From positions 1-64,000 of the forward strand of contig NZ_BCTL01000021.1 of assembly GCF_001571265.1 (NCBI RefSeq): 64,000 nt of DNA, in the 5' to 3' direction. This DNA comes from Cedecea neteri NBRC 105707 = ATCC 33855. Its GTDB lineage: Bacteria > Pseudomonadota > Gammaproteobacteria > Enterobacterales > Enterobacteriaceae. A model generated the notes under the pieces. It did no database searches. It was not told the origin of the DNA and saw only the letters and a list, made by a program, of their open reading frames with translations. The translations under genes were made by a program, and so were the position numbers. Of this stretch, positions 9,139 through 17,916 are shown piece by piece. Positions within the stretch are counted from its first letter, which is position 1. The number at the start of each line of letters is the position of its first letter.

Positions 9139-10068
9139 ATGAAAAAGCTGATCCTCGCCGCCCTCATCGCCCTGACCACGGCTCCGGCGCTGGCCGAAAA
9201 CGAACAGATTGTTTTTAGCACCCCAAACCTCGCGATGCCGTTTGAAGTGCATATGCAGCGCACCGCCGTGCAGGCCGCCAAAGAGATGGGCGTTAAGCTG
9301 CAAGTGCTCGACAGCCAGGGCAGCTCTCCTAAGCAGGTTGCCGACCTGGAAAACGCCATTACCCGTGGCGCTCAGGGATTTATCGTCTCTCCTAATGACG
9401 TTAACGCCGTGTCGAGCGCGGTAGGGGAAATTCAGGATGCCAGGCTGCCGGTGGTGACGCTCGACCGCTCGGTCGCCAGCGACAAGCCGGTGCCGCATTT
9501 CGGCGCCAATAACTACAAAGGCGGCCAGGCGGTGGCGGACTTTGTGAAGGCCAAATTCCCTGACGGCGCGGACATCGTGCTGCTGACCGGCCAGCCGGGC
9601 TCTTCCTCAAATATCGAACGCACCAAAGGGATCCGTGACGGCCTGAAAGCCGGGGGCGCTAAATACAAGATCGTCGCCGATCAGACCGGGAACTGGATGC
9701 GTTCTGAAGGTATGCGCATCGTTGAAAGCGTGCTGCCGTCGCTGCCGAAAAAACCTCAGGTCATTCTTTCCGCCAACGACGATATGGCGCTCGGCGCAAT
9801 TGAAGCGCTGCAGGGGCAGGGCATGAAGCCGGGTGAAGTGCTGGTCACAGGTTTTGACGCGGTGCCGGAAGCGCTGGCCCGTGTGCGCGATGGCTGGCTG
9901 GCGGCAACGGCGGATCAGCGTCCAGGCTTTGCGGTGAAAACGGCGATGAGCCAGCTGGTGGCCAACATTCGCGAGAAGAAGGCGATCACCGGGGCAGATT
10001 ACGCGCCAACGATGATCACCAAAGATAACCTGGATCAAGCAGAACGTATCGGCGAAGCAGGCAAATAA
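9139..10068 (+). CDS. Periplasmic sugar-binding protein of the inositol ABC importer
   Basis: The protein has 309 residues with a Sec signal peptide (residues 1-19, cleavage after Ala-Leu-Ala), so it is periplasmic. The mature part is a pentose/hexose type periplasmic-binding protein like RbsB and the Caulobacter inositol-binding protein IbpA. Visible motifs are GAQGFIVSPNDVNAVSSAV in the first lobe and VILSANDDMALGAIEAL near the hinge. Position inside the iol cluster gives myo-inositol (or a related inositol) as the ligand; this is inferred. An ERIC element directly follows the stop codon and separates this gene from its ATPase. Confidence 0.85.
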   Translation: MKKLILAALIALTTAPALAENEQIVFSTPNLAMPFEVHMQRTAVQAAKEMGVKLQVLDSQGSSPKQVADLENAITRGAQGFIVSPNDVNAVSSAVGEIQDARLPVVTLDRSVASDKPVPHFGANNYKGGQAVADFVKAKFPDGADIVLLTGQPGSSSNIERTKGIRDGLKAGGAKYKIVADQTGNWMRSEGMRIVESVLPSLPKKPQVILSANDDMALGAIEALQGQGMKPGEVLVTGFDAVPEALARVRDGWLAATADQRPGFAVKTAMSQLVANIREKKAITGADYAPTMITKDNLDQAERIGEAGK

Positions 10069-10191
10069 TATCCGTCATCTTTCAAGCTGCAGCGGTGTTG
10101 GCTGCCTTCCCGCACCCCGGTCACATAGTTAGCTATGCTCCCGGGGATGCCCTCAGTTGCCGCCGTGCTGCAGCTTGAAATCTATAGGATA
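10069..10191. repeat. ERIC element (enterobacterial repetitive intergenic consensus)
   Basis: This 123-base imperfect palindrome begins with TATCCGTCAT and ends with TATAGGATA. Its centre CACCCCGGTCACATAGTTAG and GCTCCCGGGGATGCC matches the conserved ERIC core. The outer arms CTTTCAAGCTGCAGC / GCTGCAGCTTGAAA pair. It lies between the binding-protein and ATPase genes of one operon and would fold into a long hairpin in the mRNA. Confidence 0.92.
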
Positions 10192-10215
10192 TTCGCTGAA
10201 ATGAGGAGCAGTCTG

Positions 10216-11763
10216 ATGTCGCAACCTTTACTGAAAGTGACCGACCTGGCGAAAAGTTTCTCCGGCGTGTGGGCGCTGAGCAGCGCGCAGCTCAGCGTCG
10301 GGCAGGGGGAGATTCACGCCCTGCTGGGAGAGAACGGCGCGGGAAAATCCACGCTGCTGAAGGCGCTGGCCGGAGCACAGCCGCAAACGCGCGGCGAGAT
10401 CTGGTTTAACGGCGAAACGCTGCCCGTAGATGACTCGCCGGTGGAGCGTCAGAACAAAGGCATTATCACTATCTATCAAGAATTTAACCTGCTGCCCAAT
10501 ATGACGGTGGCGGAAAACATGTTTCTTGGCCGCGAGCCGCGTCGCCGTAACCTGATCGTCGACAGCAAGGCGGTGAACCAGGAAGCGCAGGTCATTCTGG
10601 ATTATTTGCAGCTTAACGTAGCGCCGACGACCGCCGTGGCCCGCCTGAGCGTCGCCCAGCAGCAGATGGTTGAGATTGCCAGAGCGCTGACGCTGAACGC
10701 CCGGCTGATCATTATGGATGAGCCTTCCGCAGCCCTGAGCGACAGCGAAGTTGAGAGCCTGCACCGCGTGGTGCGCGAGCTTAAAGGCCGTGGCGTCAGC
10801 ATTATTTATGTCACCCATCGCCTGCACGAAGTCTTCCAGCTTTGTGACCGTTTCACCGTGTTCCAGGATGGCCGCTATACCGGTTCCGGCGACGTGGCGG
10901 GCACCAACGTGGAGCAAATTATTCGCCTGATGGTCGGCCGCGATGTGGTGTTTAACCGCCGCGATGCTAGCCTCACGCACCATGCTGACAAGCCTATCCG
11001 CCTGGCGGTGAAGGGGCTAAGCCGCGAAAAACCGCCGCTCGATCCTCACGGCATTGCATTGAAAGATATTAGTTTTCACGTGCACGCCGGAGAAGTGTTA
11101 GGCATTGCCGGGCTGGTGGGCGCCGGGCGCACCGAAGTCGCACGCTGCCTGTTTGGCGCAGACAAATTCACCACCGGCAGCTTTGAGCTGGACGGTAAAC
11201 CCTATCAGCCGCAAAACCCGATGCACGCATTGGAGCAGGGGATCGCGCTGGTGCCGGAGGATCGTAAAAAAGAGGGCGCGGTGCTGGGCCTGTCGATCCG
11301 CGACAACCTGTCTTTGTCCAGCCTCTCGTCGCTGCTGACCTGGCGCTATTTCGTTAGCCCACGCAAAGAGGACGCGCTGATCGAGTCCTATCGGCAGGCG
11401 CTGCAAATCAAAATGGTTAACGCCGAGCAGGAGGTGCGCAAGCTCTCCGGCGGTAATCAGCAAAAAGTGATCCTGGCGCGCTGTATGGCGTTGAATCCAC
11501 GGGTGCTGATCGTCGATGAGCCGACCCGCGGCATTGACGTAGGAACTAAATCGGAAGTGCATCAGGTGCTGTTTGATATGGCTAAGCGAGGCGTGGCAGT
11601 GATCGTTATCTCTTCCGACCTGCCGGAGATTCTCGCGGTGTCGGATCGGATAATCACCCTCAGCGAAGGGCGGGTGACCGGCGAACTGCACGGCGATGAA
11701 GCCAACGAAGAACGGCTGATGACCCTGATGGCCATCAACCATAGCGCCTTAAGCGCCGCATAA
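10216..11763 (+). CDS. Sugar ABC importer ATPase (double nucleotide-binding domain)
   Basis: The protein has 515 residues and two fused nucleotide-binding domains, as in RbsA and the inositol ATPase IatA. The first domain has a perfect Walker A GENGAGKST (38-46), an ABC signature of the form LSVAQQQ and Walker B LIIMDEPSAALS. The second has the degenerate Walker A GLVGAGRTE usual for this subfamily, signature LSGGNQQK and LIVDEPTRGID. I place the start at 10216 (MSQPLLKV), with GAGGA upstream; the longer reading frame runs into the ERIC element. It energises inositol uptake with the permease 11 bases downstream. Confidence 0.9.
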   Translation: MSQPLLKVTDLAKSFSGVWALSSAQLSVGQGEIHALLGENGAGKSTLLKALAGAQPQTRGEIWFNGETLPVDDSPVERQNKGIITIYQEFNLLPNMTVAENMFLGREPRRRNLIVDSKAVNQEAQVILDYLQLNVAPTTAVARLSVAQQQMVEIARALTLNARLIIMDEPSAALSDSEVESLHRVVRELKGRGVSIIYVTHRLHEVFQLCDRFTVFQDGRYTGSGDVAGTNVEQIIRLMVGRDVVFNRRDASLTHHADKPIRLAVKGLSREKPPLDPHGIALKDISFHVHAGEVLGIAGLVGAGRTEVARCLFGADKFTTGSFELDGKPYQPQNPMHALEQGIALVPEDRKKEGAVLGLSIRDNLSLSSLSSLLTWRYFVSPRKEDALIESYRQALQIKMVNAEQEVRKLSGGNQQKVILARCMALNPRVLIVDEPTRGIDVGTKSEVHQVLFDMAKRGVAVIVISSDLPEILAVSDRIITLSEGRVTGELHGDEANEERLMTLMAINHSALSAA

Positions 11764-11774
11764 CGGGGGAGCCC

Positions 11775-12803
11775 ATGACGCAGATGATTACCAAAAGCCA
11801 GACTCCGGCAAAAAGCGCTTCGCGCTTCGATCCGATCGCTTTCTTCGAGCGCTTCGGGGTGCTGATCTTCATGTTCCTGCTGCTGATCTTCTTTCAGTCG
11901 CAGAACAGCAACTTCCTGTCCGAACGTAATATTTTCAACATCCTGACCGAGGTTTCCATTTACGGGATCATCGCGGTGGGCATGACCTTTGTCATTCTTA
12001 CTGCGGGTATCGATCTGTCGGTGGGTTCGATCCTGGCCGTGTGCGCGATGACCGCATCCTACGTGATCAAGGGCGACAACTTTACCACCGTCGATCCCAA
12101 CGCCTGGGGCGGCTTTAGCTGGCTGCTGGGGCTGGGGATCTGCCTGGCTATCGGCACGCTGATAGGCTTCCTGCACGGCCTGGGCGTCACTCGTCTGCGC
12201 CTGCCGCCGTTCATCGTCACGCTGGGCGGGATGACCATCTGGCGCGGCCTGACGCTGGTGATCAACGACGGCGCGCCCATCGCCGGGTTTGATGCGGGCT
12301 ACCGCTGGTGGGGACGCGGAGAAATGCTCGGTATCTCCATTCCTATCTGGATCTTCGCCATTGTCTCGATTCTGGGGTATCTGGCGCTGCATAAAACCCG
12401 CTGGGGACGCTTCGTCTATGCCATCGGCGGCAACCCGGAAGCGGCTCGTCTCGCCGGGGTCAACGTTAAGCGCGTGCTGGTCAGCGTGTATGTCGTTATC
12501 GGCTGCCTCGCAGGGCTGGCGGGCTTTGTGCTCAGCGCCCGGTTGGGCAGCGCTGAAGCTGTGGCGGGGATCTCCTTTGAACTGCGGGTGATCGCCTCGG
12601 TGGTGATCGGCGGCACGTCCCTGATGGGTGGCTACGGGCGGATCAGCGGCACGATCATCGGCGCCATCATTATGGGGATCCTGATTAACGGCCTGGTGCT
12701 AATGAACGTCTCGGCCTACTACCAGCAGATCATTACCGGGCTGATTATCGTGCTGGCGGTGGCGTTTGATACCTACGCCAAGAACCGTCGCGGCGCGCTG
12801 TAA
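11775..12803 (+). CDS. Sugar ABC importer permease
   Basis: This 342-residue inner-membrane protein belongs to the RbsC/AraH-type permease family (IatP-like in inositol systems). About 8-10 hydrophobic helices are visible. The typical motifs GIIAVGMTFVILTAGIDLSVG (about 68-88) and the cytoplasmic coupling region YAIGGNPEAARLAG (about 215-228) are both present. It would form a homodimer with the ATPase encoded upstream. The stop is followed by a hairpin repeat and then the second dehydrogenase. Confidence 0.9.
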   Translation: MTQMITKSQTPAKSASRFDPIAFFERFGVLIFMFLLLIFFQSQNSNFLSERNIFNILTEVSIYGIIAVGMTFVILTAGIDLSVGSILAVCAMTASYVIKGDNFTTVDPNAWGGFSWLLGLGICLAIGTLIGFLHGLGVTRLRLPPFIVTLGGMTIWRGLTLVINDGAPIAGFDAGYRWWGRGEMLGISIPIWIFAIVSILGYLALHKTRWGRFVYAIGGNPEAARLAGVNVKRVLVSVYVVIGCLAGLAGFVLSARLGSAEAVAGISFELRVIASVVIGGTSLMGGYGRISGTIIGAIIMGILINGLVLMNVSAYYQQIITGLIIVLAVAFDTYAKNRRGAL

Positions 12804-12809
12804 GGATTG

Positions 12810-12885
12810 CCCCTCAGCCTAACCCTCTTCCCAGAGGAATCTGCTTTCCCCCTCTCCCTTTCAGGGAGAGGGCCGGGGTGAGGGT
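12810..12885. repeat. Intergenic GGGAGAGGG-type hairpin repeat, copy 1
   Basis: The right half forms a perfect 10-bp stem CCCTCTCCCT / AGGGAGAGGG (12850-12872) followed by CCGGGGTGAGGG. The left half carries CCCTCAGCCTAACCCTCTTC, roughly the complement of the right flank. Similar elements occur at 36361, 40932, 48996 and 56235. Confidence 0.8.
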
Positions 12886-12916
12886 AAAGGGCAGGTTACG
12901 ACTTCAGGAACAACAC

Positions 12917-14050
12917 ATGAAAAAGGTCAGAATTGGTTTAATCGGCACCGGCTACATCGGCAAAGCCCATGCAATAGCGTACGCGCAGGCGCCGACGGTC
13001 TTTGATCTGCAGGGCGAACTGGTCCGTGAAATGGTAGCGGAAGTCACGCCCGAACTGGCGGCGAAGCGCGCTGCGGCGTTTGGCTTTAATCGTTCCACCG
13101 GCGACTGGCGCGAGCTGGTGGCTGACCCAAATATCGATGTGGTGGACATCTGCTCCCCAAACCACCTGCATAAAGAGATGGCGCTGGAGGCGATTCGCCA
13201 CGGCAAGCACGTCTATTCGGAGAAGCCGTTGGCGCTCAACGCCCGCGATGCCCGGCTGATGGTAGATGCCGCCGATCTGGCTGGCGTGAAGACATTGGTC
13301 GGCTTCAACTACATGAAGAACCCGACCGCGCAGCTGGCCAGGCAGATCATCGAACGCGGTGAGATCGGCGAAGTGATCCACTTTTACGGCACCCATAACG
13401 AAGACTACATGGCCGATCCGTTTTCGCCGATCCACTGGCACTGCTTCAAAGAAACCGCGGGGCTTGGCGCGCTGGGGGATCTGGCGGCGCACATCGTCAA
13501 CATGGCGCAGTACCTGGTGGGCGATATTCGCGAAGTCTGCGGTGACCTGAAAATTGTGGTGCCGCAACGCCCGGCTTCGGCAGGCAGCAGCGAAATGATC
13601 GCCGTGGAAAACGAGGATCAGGCTCACGCGATGGTGCGTTTTGAAGGTGGCGCTCAGGGCGTGATCGAAACGTCACGCGTCGCCAGCGGCAGAAAAATGG
13701 GGCTGACCTGGACGATCACCGGCACGAAAGGGGCGCTGAGCTTTACCCAGGAGCGAATGGCGGAGCTGAAGCTTTATCTGCAAAGCGACCCCGAAGGCCG
13801 CCAGGGGTTCCGCACGCTGCTGGTTGGCCCGGCCCACCCGGATTACGGCTCGTTCTGTATGGGCGCGGGACACGGCATCGGTTTTAACGATCAAAAAACG
13901 GTGGAGGTGCGCGATCTGATCGACGGCATTGCCGCTGATAAGCCGATGTGGCCGGATTTTGAAGAGGGCTGGAAGGTGTCGCGCATTCTCGATGCTATCG
14001 CCCTGTCTCACCAGCAGGGGCGCTGGGTCAACGTATCTGACATTGTCTGA
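12917..14050 (+). CDS. Gfo/Idh/MocA-family dehydrogenase, second inositol-type oxidoreductase
   Basis: This 377-residue NAD(P)-dependent oxidoreductase starts MKKVRIGLIGTGYIGKAHA, a Rossmann GxGxxG. It carries EKPLALN with the catalytic Lys and a substrate-domain Asp-Leu-Ala-Ala-His at about residue 193. It is longer than IolG and clearly a different subgroup. In the cluster it probably oxidises another inositol isomer (scyllo- or D-chiro-inositol) or takes part in inosose interconversion; that is inference. I place the start at 12917, 6 bases after AGGAA, because the 13 extra codons upstream are read from the hairpin repeat. Its stop overlaps the iolC ribosome-binding site. Confidence 0.82.
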   Translation: MKKVRIGLIGTGYIGKAHAIAYAQAPTVFDLQGELVREMVAEVTPELAAKRAAAFGFNRSTGDWRELVADPNIDVVDICSPNHLHKEMALEAIRHGKHVYSEKPLALNARDARLMVDAADLAGVKTLVGFNYMKNPTAQLARQIIERGEIGEVIHFYGTHNEDYMADPFSPIHWHCFKETAGLGALGDLAAHIVNMAQYLVGDIREVCGDLKIVVPQRPASAGSSEMIAVENEDQAHAMVRFEGGAQGVIETSRVASGRKMGLTWTITGTKGALSFTQERMAELKLYLQSDPEGRQGFRTLLVGPAHPDYGSFCMGAGHGIGFNDQKTVEVRDLIDGIAADKPMWPDFEEGWKVSRILDAIALSHQQGRWVNVSDIV

Positions 14051-14059
14051 GGACGAAGT

Positions 14060-15973
14060 ATGAAAGAAAAGCAGTTGGATCTGATTTGCATGGGGCGGGT
14101 CGCGGTAGATCTTTACAGCCAGCAGATTGGCGCGCGGCTGGAAGATGCCAGCAGCTTCGCCCGCTATCTTGGCGGCTCGTCCGGCAATGTCGCCTATGGC
14201 ACCGCACGCCAGGGGCTGAAATCTTCCATGCTGGCGCGCGTTGGCGACGAGCATATGGGGCGCTTTCTGCGCGAAGAGCTTAGCCAGGTCGGCTGCGACA
14301 CCAGCCATTTAATCACCGACAAAGATCGGCTGACGGCGCTGGTGCTGCTGGGGATCAAAGATCGCGACACTTTTCCGCTGATTTTTTACCGCGACAACTG
14401 CGCCGATATGGCAATTACGGCGGACGATTTCAGCGAGGAGTACATTGCTTCTGCTCGCTGCCTGGCGATTACCGGCACGCACCTTTCAAACCCACGTACC
14501 CGCGAGGCGGTGCTGACCGCGCTGAGCTATGCCCGCCGGAACGATGTGCGCACCGTGCTGGATATCGATTACCGCCCTGTTTTGTGGGGACTGACGTCTC
14601 TCGGCGACGGCGAAACGCGCTTTGTTGAAGCCGATCAAGTGACAAAACAGCTGCAATCCGTTTTGCATCTTTTTGACGTCATCGTCGGCACCGAAGAAGA
14701 ATTTCACATTGCCGGTGGATCAACCGACACGCTGGCGGCGCTGAAAAAAGTGCGGCAGAACACCGAAGCAACGCTGGTCTGCAAGCGCGGGGCGCAAGGT
14801 TGTTCCGTATTCCTCGGGCTGATTCCCGATTCGCTGGACGGCGGGATCAACGTCAGCGGCGTGCGTGTGGAAGTGCTCAACGTGCTGGGGGCGGGGGACG
14901 CGTTTATGTCCGGGCTGCTGCGCGGATACCTTAATGACGAAGGCTGGGAGCAGGCCTGCCGCTACGCCAATGCCTGCGGGGCGCTGGTGGTTTCACGCCA
15001 CGGCTGCGCCCCGGCGATGCCGAGCAAAATCGAACTGGATGATTACCTTTCGCGTGAACATACGGTTCCTCGCCCGGATCTCGACGCGCGCCTGAACCAC
15101 CTGCACCGCGTCACGACTCGCCGCCGCCAGTGGCCGGAACTCTGCGTGATGGCGTTCGATCACCGCAGCCAACTGGAAGAGATGGCGCTCAAAAGCGGGG
15201 CGGATTTACGTCGTATTCCAGTTTTGAAACAGCTGATTTTGCAGGCCAGCCGTGATGCCGCTCAGCGTGCCGAACTGGAGGGCAAGGCCGGGCTGCTGTG
15301 CGATGGCACCTTCGGGCAAGACGCGCTGAACTCGATCACCGGTGAAGGCTGGTGGATTGGCCGTCCGATTGAACTCCCAGGCTCACGCCCGCTGGAAATG
15401 GAGCACGGCAACATCGGCTCGCAGCTGATTAGCTGGCCGCAGGAACACATCGTCAAGTGCCTGGTCTTTTTCCACCCGGAAGACGCCCATGCTTTGCGCC
15501 TCGAGCAGGAGCAGAAGATTGCGGAAGTGTACCGCGCCTGCTGCCAGTCGGGTCACGAGCTGCTGCTGGAAGTTATCTTGCCGGCGAATATGCCGCGCAG
15601 CGACGAGCTTTATCTCAGAGCCGTTTCCCGCTTCTACAACCTTGGTATTTACCCGGATTGGTGGAAGCTTCCGCCGCTGAGCAGCGCTGGCTGGGCCGCA
15701 CTGAGCGAGCTGGTTGAGAAGCGCGATCCCCACTGCCGCGGCGTGGTGATCCTCGGCCTGGATGCGCCGGTCGAGGTGCTGCGTGAGGGTTTCAATGCGG
15801 CCGCAAATTACCCGATTGTGAAAGGTTTTGCGGTAGGGCGCACGCTGTTTGGCGAAGCCTCGCAGGCCTGGCTAAAACGCGATATCGACGATGCGCAGCT
15901 GGTGGCACGCATCCGTGACAATTACCTGCGGCTGATCGCCCTGTGGCGCGAGCGCGGCCAGCATAAACACTAA
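14060..15973 (+). CDS. iolC: Fused 5-dehydro-2-deoxygluconokinase / DUF2090 aldolase-like protein, IolC(-J)
   Basis: The protein has 637 residues, about twice the length of a plain IolC. Residues 1-325 are a PfkB-family sugar kinase, with GGSSGNVAYGTARQG near the N-terminus and the anion-hole motif VLGAGDAFMSGLLRGY (about 275-290). They would phosphorylate 5-dehydro-2-deoxy-D-gluconate. Residues about 335-637 are a DUF2090 domain with VMAFDHRSQLEEM at its start and a TIM-barrel-like pattern. This domain is proposed to be the aldolase that splits the phosphorylated product to dihydroxyacetone phosphate and malonate semialdehyde. No separate iolJ exists in the cluster, which supports the fusion carrying both steps. 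Confidence 0.9.
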   Translation: MKEKQLDLICMGRVAVDLYSQQIGARLEDASSFARYLGGSSGNVAYGTARQGLKSSMLARVGDEHMGRFLREELSQVGCDTSHLITDKDRLTALVLLGIKDRDTFPLIFYRDNCADMAITADDFSEEYIASARCLAITGTHLSNPRTREAVLTALSYARRNDVRTVLDIDYRPVLWGLTSLGDGETRFVEADQVTKQLQSVLHLFDVIVGTEEEFHIAGGSTDTLAALKKVRQNTEATLVCKRGAQGCSVFLGLIPDSLDGGINVSGVRVEVLNVLGAGDAFMSGLLRGYLNDEGWEQACRYANACGALVVSRHGCAPAMPSKIELDDYLSREHTVPRPDLDARLNHLHRVTTRRRQWPELCVMAFDHRSQLEEMALKSGADLRRIPVLKQLILQASRDAAQRAELEGKAGLLCDGTFGQDALNSITGEGWWIGRPIELPGSRPLEMEHGNIGSQLISWPQEHIVKCLVFFHPEDAHALRLEQEQKIAEVYRACCQSGHELLLEVILPANMPRSDELYLRAVSRFYNLGIYPDWWKLPPLSSAGWAALSELVEKRDPHCRGVVILGLDAPVEVLREGFNAAANYPIVKGFAVGRTLFGEASQAWLKRDIDDAQLVARIRDNYLRLIALWRERGQHKH

Positions 15974-15983
15974 GGAGAGCATT

Positions 15984-16874
15984 ATGACCGTGCATTTAGG
16001 CATTAACCCCCTGACCTGGACCAATGACGATCTGCCTTCTTTGGGCGCCGACACGCCGCTGGATACCTGCCTGAGCGAGGGCAAAGAGGCCGGGTTTGAA
16101 GGTTTTGAGCTAGGGAATAAATTCCCGCGAGAGGCCGGCGTGCTGGGGCCGATTCTCGATAAGCATGATTTGAAGCTGGTTTCCGGCTGGTATTCCGGCC
16201 GCTTGCTTGAGCGCTCCGTGGAGCAGGAAATTGAAGCCGTGCAGCCGCATCTGACGTTGCTCCGCGAGCTGGGTGCGAAGGTGCTGGTCTTTGCCGAGGT
16301 AACTCACTGTATTCACGGGGAGCAACAAACCCCGGTGCATTTACGGCCTCGTTTCCCGGCAGATCGCTGGCAGGAATACGGCGAAAAGCTTACCGCCTTC
16401 GCCCGTTATACCCAGCAGCAGGGCGTGCAAATTGCCTATCATCACCATATGGGTACGGTTATCGAGAGCGCAGACGACGTTAATAATTTGATGCTTCACA
16501 CCGGGCCGGAAGTCGGGTTGCTGCTGGATACGGGGCACCTGACCTTTGCGGGAGCCGATCCTCTGGCCGTGGCCGAGCGCTGGATTTCACGCATTAATCA
16601 TGTGCATTGCAAAGACGTGCGCGCTGGCGTGCTGGCGGACGTGAAAAACCGCAAAACCAGCTTCCTGGATGCGGTGCTCAGCGGCGTGTTTACCGTGCCA
16701 GGCGACGGCTGCGTGAACTATCCGCCGATTATGGCGCTGTTGAAAAAGCAGGGCTATCAGGGCTGGCTGGTTGTTGAAGCCGAGCAGGATCCTGCGGTGG
16801 CGCACCCGATGACCTACGCGCGGCTGGGCTACGCTAACCTGAGCCGCTTCGCTCGTGAAGCCGGGCTGATTTAA
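15984..16874 (+). CDS. iolE: Myo-inosose-2 dehydratase IolE
   Basis: This 296-residue cytoplasmic enzyme of the xylose-isomerase-like TIM barrel family removes water from 2-keto-myo-inositol to give the trihydroxycyclohexanedione used by IolD. Metal-binding and active-site segments are visible: AYHHHMGTVIES, GLLLDTGHLTFAGADP, INHVHCKDVR and VVEAEQDP, together giving the Glu/Asp/His/Glu set. A GGAGAG ribosome-binding site lies before the ATG. It is 10 bases after iolC and 9 before iolB, so the three are one operon. Confidence 0.95.
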   Translation: MTVHLGINPLTWTNDDLPSLGADTPLDTCLSEGKEAGFEGFELGNKFPREAGVLGPILDKHDLKLVSGWYSGRLLERSVEQEIEAVQPHLTLLRELGAKVLVFAEVTHCIHGEQQTPVHLRPRFPADRWQEYGEKLTAFARYTQQQGVQIAYHHHMGTVIESADDVNNLMLHTGPEVGLLLDTGHLTFAGADPLAVAERWISRINHVHCKDVRAGVLADVKNRKTSFLDAVLSGVFTVPGDGCVNYPPIMALLKKQGYQGWLVVEAEQDPAVAHPMTYARLGYANLSRFAREAGLI

Positions 16875-16883
16875 GGAGGGAGC

Positions 16884-17708
16884 ATGGCCGAATTACTTTC
16901 CCGCTGGCAGCAGCCGGACTCGCAGGGTAAAACGCAGCATGTTACGCCGGAAAATGCGGGCTGGGGATACGTGGGATTTGCTGCTTATCAGCTTCAGGAA
17001 GGGCAGGTTCTGGAACTGCCCGCCGTGGAGGAAGAGCGTTGTCTGGTGCTGGTCGCGGGGCGTGCGACGGTGGACACGCCGCTCGCTCGCTTCCCTGAAA
17101 TCGGCGACCGCATGAGCCCGTTTGAGCGCCGTAAACCCTGGGCCGTGTACGTGACGTCCGGTGAGGCGGTCAAGGTTCAGGCACTCACCGCGCTCGAGCT
17201 GGCCGTTTGCTCCGCGCCAGGCAAAGGGACTTATGCCACGCGACTGATTGCCCCGCAGGATATTGATGCCGAAGCCCGAGGCAAAGGCCACAACCAGCGC
17301 TATGTTCACAACATTTTGCCCGAGGATAAGCCCGCCGACAGCCTGCTGGTGGTGGAGGTGTATACCAATGAGGGCTGCACCAGTTCGTACCCAAGCCACA
17401 AGCACGACGTTGATAATCCGCCCCACGAGACCTATCTCGAAGAGACCTATTATCACCGGCTCAACCCGCCGCAGGGCTTCTGCATGCAGCGCGTTTATAC
17501 CGACGATCGGGCGCTCGACGAGTGTATGGCGGTGTACGACAAAGACGTTGTGAAAGTGCCGAAAGGCTACCATCCGGTGGCGACGATGGCCGGGTACGAC
17601 AGCTACTACCTGAACGTGATGGCAGGGCCGGTGCGTAAATGGATGTTTAGCTGGGAGAAAGATCACGCCTGGATCAACGGCAGCGAGTACGGCGCTCAGC
17701 AGAAGTAG
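16884..17708 (+). CDS. iolB: 5-deoxy-glucuronate isomerase IolB
   Basis: The enzyme has 274 residues and the bicupin fold of the KduI/IolB family. It isomerises 5-deoxy-D-glucuronate to 5-dehydro-2-deoxy-D-gluconate, the IolC substrate. The metal site is visible as SYPSHKHD plus LEETYYHR (His, His, Glu) and HPVATMAGYDSYYLNVMAG near the end. It has a strong AAGGAGG ribosome-binding site. It is the last gene of the inositol operon and is followed by a rho-independent terminator. Confidence 0.95.
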   Translation: MAELLSRWQQPDSQGKTQHVTPENAGWGYVGFAAYQLQEGQVLELPAVEEERCLVLVAGRATVDTPLARFPEIGDRMSPFERRKPWAVYVTSGEAVKVQALTALELAVCSAPGKGTYATRLIAPQDIDAEARGKGHNQRYVHNILPEDKPADSLLVVEVYTNEGCTSSYPSHKHDVDNPPHETYLEETYYHRLNPPQGFCMQRVYTDDRALDECMAVYDKDVVKVPKGYHPVATMAGYDSYYLNVMAGPVRKWMFSWEKDHAWINGSEYGAQQK

Positions 17709-17725
17709 CAGACATAATGCTAATC

Positions 17726-17752
17726 AAGGCTGCCCAATGAGGCGGCCTTTTT
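17726..17752 (+). terminator. Terminator after iolB
   Basis: The stem AAGGCTGCC / GGCGGCCTT (one G-T pair) with a 6-base loop is followed by TTTTTCTTT. It ends the inositol operon. Confidence 0.85.
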
Positions 17753-17916
17753 CTTTGGGGTACCGCCTGAGATATATAGCTTTTGGCGCTGGCATATAGC
17801 GTTACATTATCACCGGCTCTTATCTGGAATGTTATTTTAGCCGTATCTGGCCCAGAGACAGTGACTGCCGATAGCGTCACCTGTTTCCCCCTAAAAGATG
17901 TTCCGGAGTCAAGGTT

